11,646 nucleotides of DNA from Candidatus Saccharimonadota bacterium (GTDB taxonomy: Bacteria > Patescibacteriota > Saccharimonadia > Saccharimonadales > Saccharimonadaceae). Of the stretch, positions 6,111 to 11,646 are shown one piece after another. The DNA lies in NCBI GenBank assembly GCA_905373315.1, contig CAJPSL010000004.1:1-11646 (forward strand), read 5' to 3'. The notes beneath the pieces were generated by a model. That model saw only the letters and a list, made by a program, of their open reading frames with translations. It had not been told where the DNA came from and searched no databases. How positions within the stretch are numbered: position 1 is the stretch's first letter; the number at the start of each line of letters is the position of its first letter. The position numbers were made by a program, and so were the translations under genes.

Positions 6111-6809
6111 CTATTTTTGCTTTGTGTATTCTGGCAATACTTTTCCGGCGAGCGCTACTGCCATCAGTACTGCAAAGCCGCACATAATCGACGGGATGCC
6201 GGTGATAGTTGATGGATCGATGATATTGACAAATGTCGTTGGCGCAATGAACAGCACGTAGCCGATGATCAATGACCACAATGAGCGGCGAATGTGTTTT
6301 TTGGCATTTTTGCCACGGGTGTAAGCGTAGGCAATCGCCACAAACAATAAGCCATAGTAATATAATCCGTACCATTCACTGATACCTGGCTGATTTTCAA
6401 AAATGACATAGTTCCCCAGACAGACACCAGCGCTAACGCCGTTTACGGCTAGCAAAAAGTAGCTAATGAACACGACCGCTAAGGTATACCCCAGCACTGG
6501 AATCCAACGTCGTTTGTCGGCAGAGATTTGATAGACCAGATGAATGCCAAGAGGCGGCAACATGGTGATCGCCACGTACCCAAGCTTCGCCCAGCCCACG
6601 CTATCAAACAGCACCGTACCTTCACAAACGTTATATTCAGCCCATTGAAACAGCGCTAGACAAACGAGCAGCGCCACGACAATCCTCGTTATAGGATTTA
6701 GTTTGTAGCGCCACATCGTATGAATCGCTAAAATAATCTCAATAGCCAAGGTTGCCAGCATCACAGGCGGCGAAAAACAGTAGAGCTTCGGTGTTCTGAA
6801 TTTATCCAT
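6111..6809 (-). CDS. Seven-helix membrane protein of unknown function
   Basis: 232 residues from the ATG at 6809. Hydrophobic segments lie at about 14-32, 42-56, 72-95, 103-121, 147-163, 177-199 and 204-221, with basic cytoplasmic-type loops such as RGKNAKKHIRR (165-175). Overall it resembles the N-terminal 7TM sensor units found on some histidine kinases, but no kinase or other signalling domain follows. I do not recognise a defined family. Five cysteines are scattered through it, mostly in or next to helices. The frame runs back to a GTG at 6824, but the first ATG is preferred because a perfect TATAAT ends 6 bases before it and no Shine-Dalgarno exists. It sits 20 bases after the GT2 glycosyltransferase gene on the same strand and may be transcribed both from its own promoter and by read-through from the operon. 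Confidence 0.8.
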   Translation of the reverse strand: MDKFRTPKLYCFSPPVMLATLAIEIILAIHTMWRYKLNPITRIVVALLVCLALFQWAEYNVCEGTVLFDSVGWAKLGYVAITMLPPLGIHLVYQISADKRRWIPVLGYTLAVVFISYFLLAVNGVSAGVCLGNYVIFENQPGISEWYGLYYYGLLFVAIAYAYTRGKNAKKHIRRSLWSLIIGYVLFIAPTTFVNIIDPSTITGIPSIMCGFAVLMAVALAGKVLPEYTKQK

Positions 6810-6815
6810 GTATGC

Positions 6816-6821
6816 ATTATA
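6816..6821 (-). promoter_or_regulatory. -10 promoter element of the 7TM gene, probably leaderless
   Basis: TATAAT on the minus strand ends 6 bases before the ATG at 6809 and lies 9 bases beyond the GT2 stop codon. It lacks the TGn extension seen at the other promoters, and no clear -35 was found. Confidence 0.6.
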
Positions 6822-6829
6822 CACTAGTC

Positions 6830-7600
6830 TTAGTCGGTCTTGATGTGGTGCTTTCGGTAGAATAACCTGGCAGACTGCTCAACTTCCCGGTGGCGAGCCT
6901 TGCCGCGAACATCAATATCCAGATGCGTACAGACAATATCTCCGGTCACCATAATCTTTACACCCGCCTCACGTAGCCTATGCGCCAAGTCTTGCCCTTC
7001 GTGATAACGAAACGCTGCGTCATAGCCGCCAACCTGTATAAAATCATCGATCAGCAGTGCAAAACTTCCCTCGGCAACCCAGTCAACCTGGCGATCCGCC
7101 GTAACTCGCTCGCCCCAAATCCATGGATAATCCCAGCCTTGCTGTTGCAACATTTGGCGGTCGTCTGCCTGAGTTGCCCGCGTAAATTGCCAGTCGTGCT
7201 GCGGGTGCATTTCATGACCATAATTCCAGGCCATCGGCTGACCGTTGTTGTAGAGAATAGTACTACCAAGCATGATATGATTTTCGCCAGCAAACTTTTG
7301 ACGCAATATATCAGCAACATTCTCTGTCTCAACGCGCATGTCACAATCGATAAACCATACAATGCCTGTGTTATGTACGTCCAAAAAGCGATTACGGTTG
7401 GCGCCCGCACCAATATTTTTCTCACCAAAGATAAAATTGACTGCCGGAAATTTACGAGCGACGTCTTGCAGTACTTGCTGGTCAGTAGAATGATCATCAA
7501 GCACCGTGATGCTGTCAAAATCCTGTTTTGTCAGCTGCGCCAAAAGATTATTCAAAGCCCGAGGAGCGTTATAGTGTGGGATGGCAACATGAACTTGCAT
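6830..7600 (-). CDS. GT2-family glycosyltransferase
   Basis: 256 residues with the GT-A fold pattern of family 2 glycosyltransferases, which transfer a sugar from a nucleotide-sugar donor to a glycan, lipid or protein acceptor. Visible elements are VAIPHYNAPRALNNLLAQL at the start (sugar-nucleotide binding strand), the LDDHSTD motif (34-40), GAGANRNRFLD (64-74), the metal-binding DCD (85-87, the DxD motif), and WVAEGSFALLIDDFIQVGGYDAAFRYHEGQDLAHRLREAG, whose ExxDL (201-205) fits the acceptor-site ED position. There is no membrane helix, so it is probably soluble or peripheral. Acceptor and donor cannot be read from the sequence. The ATG lies 21 bases after the MazG-like stop, with neither a clear Shine-Dalgarno nor a -10 in the leaderless position; read-through from the operon is the likely source of its transcript. 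Confidence 0.9.
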   Translation of the reverse strand: MQVHVAIPHYNAPRALNNLLAQLTKQDFDSITVLDDHSTDQQVLQDVARKFPAVNFIFGEKNIGAGANRNRFLDVHNTGIVWFIDCDMRVETENVADILRQKFAGENHIMLGSTILYNNGQPMAWNYGHEMHPQHDWQFTRATQADDRQMLQQQGWDYPWIWGERVTADRQVDWVAEGSFALLIDDFIQVGGYDAAFRYHEGQDLAHRLREAGVKIMVTGDIVCTHLDIDVRGKARHREVEQSARLFYRKHHIKTD

Positions 7601-7621
7601 ATTATTTACCCAGTTAGCGGA

Positions 7622-8053
7622 CTAGTCGCCAAGCTCCTGTCCTTCACTATCTACTGTTTCCTCACGATACTTCTCTGGCTGGGCACGGAAAATTTCTACC
7701 CATTTACTATCATCAACTAGGTCGTTATATTCAATGTAGTGCCGATTATCAAAGCCGCCTTTTTTCTGCTTTTTGCGCGCCATTTCCTCTTGAACTTGCT
7801 CTATAGAAAAGCCAAACGCCTGGCGCAGCGTGTCAACGACTTCTTGCAAATCAGCCAGCTCTTTGAGCGATTCATCACGCTGTTTATCACCCAGCGGAAT
7901 CTCGTCTGCCTCCTCGTGGATCTTACGGACTAGCTCACGACAAAATTCCTGACTGTCCAATTCACGGTATTCCGTATGCAACACTTCTGGGTCGTCCAAA
8001 CAATTTGGCACTACTTTGTCACGCACTAATTTTTGTAAATAAAATCGGACCAT
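7622..8053 (-). CDS. MazG-like house-cleaning nucleoside triphosphate pyrophosphatase
   Basis: 143 residues, all-alpha NTP-PPase superfamily. The N-terminal QKLVRDKVVPNCL (7-19) is the KLVRDKIP signature of the subgroup annotated as predicted house-cleaning noncanonical NTP pyrophosphatase (COG4997 type). Metal-binding carboxylates are in HEEADE (E47, E48, E51) and KELADLQEVVDTL (E65, D68, E71, D74). The KKGGFDNRHYIEY segment corresponds to the conserved C-terminal GGF region. Such enzymes hydrolyse non-canonical NTPs to NMP and pyrophosphate; the exact substrate is unknown. The last 30 residues are acidic and less conserved in appearance. GGAGGT lies 6 bases before the ATG, and the stop codon of the preceding gene overlaps this ribosome site, which points to translational coupling. 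Confidence 0.85.
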   Translation of the reverse strand: MVRFYLQKLVRDKVVPNCLDDPEVLHTEYRELDSQEFCRELVRKIHEEADEIPLGDKQRDESLKELADLQEVVDTLRQAFGFSIEQVQEEMARKKQKKGGFDNRHYIEYNDLVDDSKWVEIFRAQPEKYREETVDSEGQELGD

Positions 8054-8057
8054 CTAA

Positions 8058-8462
8058 TTACCTCCGCTGGGCTACTGTTTTAACGCCGTCTTCGTACACC
8101 ACCTCATCAATCATAATTTCCTGAATATGCTTGTCGTCACAAAATGCAAAAAATCGAACGGTTTTCTGCTGCTGCCAGGCTTGAACTATTTCCGCCCGCA
8201 CACCATCAGCGATGTCGCCAAATACCCAGAGCTCATCAGCGCGCACCACCAGTGTATTATTGGCGCGTCGCACCGTATCACGCTCCACCGCATCGAGCAA
8301 AAAGTAGTCAAAACTGGTAAATGGATTGATTGGCACAACGCCTTGCTCAAGCGTAAATTTCGTTACAAAAAATCTCATGTAAAAATACTTTTTCGACATG
8401 GCAGTAAATACAACCGTGTCGGCGGGTTTGATGGTGAGGGCGCGATGTGATTGCTGTGTCAT
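8058..8462 (-). CDS. Small protein resembling nucleoside 2-deoxyribosyltransferases
   Basis: 134 residues, single alpha/beta domain. It starts with a strand and a short motif (DTVVFTAMSKKYFYMRFFVTKF, 15-36), then GVVPINPF (41-48), then RADELWVFGDIADGVRAEIVQAW (74-96). The D-E-L-W-V-F-G ... D-G-V-R-x-E-I pattern recalls the nucleoside 2-deoxyribosyltransferase and DUF4406-like superfamily, in which an aspartate and a glutamate here act on the N-glycosidic bond. The match is by general pattern only; activity is not shown, and a nucleotide-binding protein without this chemistry is possible. It lies between ligA and the MazG-like gene, 13 bases after the ligA stop, with GGAGGT 6 bases before its ATG. 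The neighbours suggest a nucleotide salvage or sanitation role. Confidence 0.75.
   Translation of the reverse strand: MTQQSHRALTIKPADTVVFTAMSKKYFYMRFFVTKFTLEQGVVPINPFTSFDYFLLDAVERDTVRRANNTLVVRADELWVFGDIADGVRAEIVQAWQQQKTVRFFAFCDDKHIQEIMIDEVVYEDGVKTVAQRR
8060..8065 (-). promoter_or_regulatory. Shine-Dalgarno overlapping the upstream stop codon
   Basis: GGAGGT followed by 6 bases and ATG (8053). The TAA of the preceding gene (8058-8060) shares a base with it. This decides the start and indicates coupled translation. Confidence 0.8.
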
Positions 8463-8468
8463 GGTTAT

Positions 8469-8474
8469 ACCTCC
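8469..8474 (-). promoter_or_regulatory. Shine-Dalgarno of the deoxyribosyltransferase-like gene
   Basis: GGAGGT, 6 bases before the ATG at 8462 and one base after the ligA stop codon (8476-8478). Hexamer and spacing are identical to those of the next gene. Confidence 0.8.
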
Positions 8475-8475
8475 G

Positions 8476-10506
8476 TTATCGTATAAGCTCTAATAATGTT
8501 TGCTCGTCAATAATTTTGGTGCCGTATTGTTCGGCTTTTTTTAGCTTGCTGGCGCCAACTTTGCCGCCGGCTACCAAATATGTTGTATCTTTTGCAACAG
8601 CAGTTTGGAAGGTGCCCCCAAGATTGCGGATTTTTTCAGCAGCAGCGTCACGCCCCATCGATTGCAAAGTGCCAGTGATGACGAAACTTTGACCAGTTAG
8701 ACTGCCGGATTTTTTAGTAAATTGTGGCGTCACGCCAAGGTCGGCAAATTTTTTAAGCAGCCATACATTATCCTCATCAGCAAACCATGCCACGATCGAC
8801 TCAGCGACAATTTCGCCCACGCCGTCTACCTCGCGCAGCTCGTCAATGGTCGCCTGGCTTAATTTCTCGATACTTTCAAAGTGATTTGCAAGGTCAATCG
8901 CTGTCTGCGTGCCGACATGACGAATGCCAAGGCCGAACAAAAATCGCTCCAACGCTGGCTGTTTCTTAGCAGCAATGGCGTCAATGAGTTTTTGCGCAGA
9001 AATCTCAGCAAAGCGCTCCAACTGCAGCAAATCATCTTTCGTCAACCGGTAGATATCCGCCAAATCATTAACCAGCCCAGCTTCGACCAGCGCCTCAACA
9101 TTTTTCTCGCCCAAGGTGTCGATATCCAGCGCGCCTTTAGATGCAAAGTGCGCCAAGGCTCGCTTCAAAATCAGCGGACCGCTCAAGCCTTTAACGCGGT
9201 AGACTGCCTCACCCTCTGGCCGTACAAATTCTAACTCTGGATATTGACGCGCCAGTTCTGCTGGATAGTCAGTCGGTTTGGTGCCCGCTGGTCGCAATTC
9301 TTTGAGCACAGTTTGTACCTGCGGGATAATGTCGCCTGCCTTGAAAATCACCACCGTGTCGCCGCGACGCACATCCAGCCGGGCAATTTCATCAGCATTA
9401 TGCAGACTAGCATGCTGTACCGTCGTACCTGCCACCACCACGGGGTCGAACACCGCTACTGGCGTAGCCGCACCGGTTCGACCGATGGAAATGACGATAT
9501 CACGGACGATGGTCGTGGCCTCTTCGGCGGCAAATTTATACGCCACTGCCGCTCGCGGTGTCTTGCCAACAATACCTAACTCGGCAAACTGTCGCCGGTC
9601 ATTGAGCTTGATGACCGCTCCGTCAGTGTTAAACTGGAGCGACTGACGCACCTCATCAAGATGATCGACATAACTCATCACTTCATCCAAGCCATAGACG
9701 ATTTGCGTCTGCCGACTGGTGGTGATACCCAGCTCATTCATCATCTGGTAACCAAAGGCGATCGTCGGCGTATCCTCCAAGTTGTCGCGGATGATATCAT
9801 AACCAACGAAGTGCAATGGACGCTCTGCTACCAATTTTGGATCAAGCTGACGAATCGTCCCTGCGGCTAGGTTACGCGGGTTAGCAAATTCTGGCTGACC
9901 GGCCGCTCGCCGACGCTGATTTAATGTTGCAAAGTCAGCCTTGTGCATCACAATTTCACCACGAATCTCCGTCCGACCGCGCAAAAAATGAGCGAATCGC
10001 TGATTGGCACGCAGGGTCAGCGGCACATTCTGAATCGTCCGCACGTTCATGGTCACATCTTCACCAACTAGTCCGTCGCCCCGTGTCACCGCCCGTGTCA
10101 GCACACCATCCTCATAAATTAGCGCGCAGGCCAGGCCATCCATCTTGATATCACACAAAAATTCTTCAGTGATGTCTTGGCGCACCTTTTTCATGCGCTG
10201 TATCCACGCTGCGACCTCTGCCCGGTCAAATACATCCTGCAGCGAAATCATCCGCGTTTGATGCTGGACCTTGGCGAATTTACTGAGCGCTTTTCCCGCC
10301 ACCCGCTGGGTTGGGCTGTCTGGCGTGATGAGGTCCGGAAATTGTTCTTCCAACTGCGATAATTCATGCTTCAGGCTATCAGCCGCCGCCTCACTCATGA
10401 TCGATTCGTCGAGCACATGATAGTGATAGCGATAATCATTGATGAGATCTCGCAGTTTAACGATTCGTTGCTCGGCCGCCTGTCGGTCAAGCTGGCTCGC
10501 TGTCAT
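8476..10506 (-). CDS. ligA: NAD-dependent DNA ligase lacking the zinc-finger cysteines
   Basis: 676 residues from the ATG at 10506, the normal length for LigA, which seals nicks in replication and repair using NAD+. Order: domain Ia (YHYHVLDESIMSEAAADSL, 27-45), TPDSPTQRV (61-69), adenylation domain with the catalytic lysine K121 (DIKMDG), TRGDGLVGEDVT (141-152), FANPRNLAAGTIRQLD (207-222), TDGAVIKLN (294-302) and VAYKFAAEEATT (321-332), OB domain with GRTGAATPVAVFDPV (342-356), helix-hairpin-helix domain (about 470-580), and BRCT domain (about 602-676). The zinc-ribbon region between RPAGTKP (405-411) and HFASKGALDI (453-462) keeps its spacing but has no cysteine at all; the only cysteines are C118 and C126. 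In domain Ia two NMN-contact residues appear changed (see findings). The frame extends to a TTG at 10620, but the family N-terminus begins near this ATG, which overlaps the upstream gene by 20 bases. A weak AAAGG lies 9 bases before it. Confidence 0.97.
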   Translation of the reverse strand: MTASQLDRQAAEQRIVKLRDLINDYRYHYHVLDESIMSEAAADSLKHELSQLEEQFPDLITPDSPTQRVAGKALSKFAKVQHQTRMISLQDVFDRAEVAAWIQRMKKVRQDITEEFLCDIKMDGLACALIYEDGVLTRAVTRGDGLVGEDVTMNVRTIQNVPLTLRANQRFAHFLRGRTEIRGEIVMHKADFATLNQRRRAAGQPEFANPRNLAAGTIRQLDPKLVAERPLHFVGYDIIRDNLEDTPTIAFGYQMMNELGITTSRQTQIVYGLDEVMSYVDHLDEVRQSLQFNTDGAVIKLNDRRQFAELGIVGKTPRAAVAYKFAAEEATTIVRDIVISIGRTGAATPVAVFDPVVVAGTTVQHASLHNADEIARLDVRRGDTVVIFKAGDIIPQVQTVLKELRPAGTKPTDYPAELARQYPELEFVRPEGEAVYRVKGLSGPLILKRALAHFASKGALDIDTLGEKNVEALVEAGLVNDLADIYRLTKDDLLQLERFAEISAQKLIDAIAAKKQPALERFLFGLGIRHVGTQTAIDLANHFESIEKLSQATIDELREVDGVGEIVAESIVAWFADEDNVWLLKKFADLGVTPQFTKKSGSLTGQSFVITGTLQSMGRDAAAEKIRNLGGTFQTAVAKDTTYLVAGGKVGASKLKKAEQYGTKIIDEQTLLELIR

Positions 10507-11599
10507 CGGCGACGACCTTTCGGTAGAATAAGTAGGTATAGGTAGCTGAAAATACGACAGAGAATGACGCCACCAACAGCACCATGATTGGCACCAATGG
10601 GAATGAAGCGGTTTGATCAATCCAACCCGTCACGAAGGCGTCCAATTTAATGGTTGGGATGAGAATAATTACCCAAAGCAACGTTAGCATGATGGCTAAC
10701 CACAACATGCGAAGCAAAATGCGAATGCGACGACCAACCACAATGTCGCCAGCCATACGTACAGCCCGCATTGGGTAGGTGCCTGGCAGCGTAACAATGA
10801 TCATGGCAAAAGCTGTGGAGGTGAGCCAATACAGCGATAGCACTCCCAGCAGCCCCGTGATTGCTGCAGCGATCATCAACAATGGTGTCTGACTTAAGAC
10901 ATCGGCTGTTTGCAGGGTCGTATAGAGAATCACGCCACCAGCAGCCGGCAATAATTGGCACAGGACGATGAACAATAGCACAATGAACGCGACCAGCGGC
11001 GCCCCTGCTCGGTACAGACCATCACGAATGTTTGGCGAATTGCCAGAGCTGACTGCTCGCAACAACCAAATGGTAGTCAGCCAGACCATGATAAGCGCCA
11101 ACACACCCAATATTTGTTGCAAGGCGTTATTTGGTTGGTTGGTCAACTGGCCGTACACCACACCACCAAAGATTGAAAACGTCGCAAACAAATCACTCAC
11201 CGCTCCCTGCTCGACTGTACCTTCGGCCAAGGCTTTAATCTTTTTGTAGGTCTCCTGATCCATCAGTCCCGCGAGCACAAACACTATCAGCGCATACACC
11301 AGCGCCAAGCCAAAAAACAGACGCTTGTTTGACCAAATCATTTTGACTGCTTGGCTGGTCAACGACCAATAGCCCGGAACATGCAGTGACCTGACATAGT
11401 CCCTGCGCCGCGTCAGACGAAAACTACGGTGTGGTCGACGCTTCAAAAAATTGACTCTCCGAGCTTTTAGCTGCCGCCAGGTCTTTTTGCAGTGTTGCTT
11501 ACACCGCATATAATAACTTGATGTGAGTTTTTTACCTGCTCGTGAGCGACTGGTTGTCACTTTCTTTTTGGAGACAGATGTACGTTGCTTATTCATCAT
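10487..11599 (-). CDS. Six-helix membrane protein with a highly basic N-terminal extension
   Basis: 370 residues. Residues 1-70 are strongly basic: by count 26 of 70 are Lys or Arg, with runs such as KKK, KRR and RRR and two cysteines (C33, C37). Hydrophobic helices follow at about 93-112, 161-181, 199-228, 238-270 (possibly two), 295-316 and 334-357. The loop PNIRDGLYRAGAPLVAFIVLLF and the general layout recall membrane proteins of the YciC or GPDPase-membrane-domain type, but no catalytic motif is visible and I do not assign a family. Two ATGs stand in tandem (11599 and 11596); AAGGA lies 6 bases before the first. The 3' end overlaps the ligA start by 20 bases, so ligA expression is probably coupled to this gene. 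Its promoter may lie beyond the right edge; no clear -10 was seen in the 47 bases available. Confidence 0.85.
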   Translation of the reverse strand: MMNKQRTSVSKKKVTTSRSRAGKKLTSSYYMRCKQHCKKTWRQLKARRVNFLKRRPHRSFRLTRRRDYVRSLHVPGYWSLTSQAVKMIWSNKRLFFGLALVYALIVFVLAGLMDQETYKKIKALAEGTVEQGAVSDLFATFSIFGGVVYGQLTNQPNNALQQILGVLALIMVWLTTIWLLRAVSSGNSPNIRDGLYRAGAPLVAFIVLLFIVLCQLLPAAGGVILYTTLQTADVLSQTPLLMIAAAITGLLGVLSLYWLTSTAFAMIIVTLPGTYPMRAVRMAGDIVVGRRIRILLRMLWLAIMLTLLWVIILIPTIKLDAFVTGWIDQTASFPLVPIMVLLVASFSVVFSATYTYLFYRKVVADDSEPA

Positions 11600-11605
11600 C
11601 AGGTA

Positions 11606-11610
11606 TCCTT
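11606..11610 (-). promoter_or_regulatory. Shine-Dalgarno of the basic-tail membrane protein
   Basis: AAGGA on the minus strand lies 6 bases before the first of two tandem ATG codons (11599), which supports keeping the unusual basic N-terminal extension in the protein. Confidence 0.65.
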
Positions 11611-11646
11611 ACATTTTTGTCGCATTGTTTCGCAGGCGAGCAATAC

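Noticed and set aside
7601-7621. Promoter for the glycosyltransferase gene
   Set aside because: TAAATAAT runs directly into the ATG, too close to act as a -10 for it, and no hexamer sits at the 6-7 base spacing seen at the other genes.
6980-7720. Plus-strand open frame of 246 codons opposite the glycosyltransferase and MazG-like genes
   Set aside because: It crosses two real minus-strand genes with clear motifs and shows no domain pattern of its own.
10507-10620. 38-residue N-terminal extension of ligA from TTG 10620
   Set aside because: It overlaps the end of the membrane protein gene in another frame, is Trp/His/Cys-rich and unlike any LigA N-terminus.

Overview
The window looks like a piece of chromosome from a small-genome Candidate Phyla Radiation bacterium, most likely a Saccharibacteria (TM7) relative. 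This rests on the divergent but intact housekeeping enzymes (LeuRS, LigA, a MurF-like ligase), the membrane-anchored hypothetical proteins, the dense mostly one-directional gene order and the standard genetic code. The lineage is inferred from protein character only; no rRNA or other marker is present. No tRNA, rRNA, CRISPR array, transposase or phage gene was found.

Layout. All genes but one lie on the minus strand, so transcription runs from high to low coordinates. At the right end a six-helix membrane protein with a very basic N-terminus (11599-10487) overlaps ligA (10506-8476). Two small genes follow, a deoxyribosyltransferase-like protein (8462-8058) and a MazG-like NTP pyrophosphatase (8053-7622), then a GT2 glycosyltransferase (7600-6830). 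These five are packed like one operon, and the two small genes have identical GGAGGT-N6-ATG starts. Next come a seven-helix membrane protein (6809-6111), a 189-base hairpin-rich gap, a MurF-like ligase (5921-4623), a single-pass membrane-anchored protein (4583-3402) and leuS (3333-430). A secreted or membrane-anchored protein, cut by the left edge (up to 437), is on the plus strand and overlaps the end of leuS tail to tail by 8 bases.

Expression signals. Three genes (7TM protein, MurF-like ligase, leuS) have no Shine-Dalgarno but carry a -10 hexamer ending 6-7 bases before the first ATG, so they are probably transcribed as leaderless mRNAs. Four others have clear Shine-Dalgarno sequences. Two of the leaderless promoters sit directly behind a strong hairpin.

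Most unusual content. (1) LeuRS carries an in-frame, AT-rich ASCH domain inside its CP1 editing domain. (2) LigA has lost all four zinc-finger cysteines and has substitutions in its NMN-binding domain Ia. (3) A roughly 105-base palindromic element is read in frame through leuS. (4) The MurF-like ligase lacks the usual N-terminal UDP-binding domain and several catalytic signatures.
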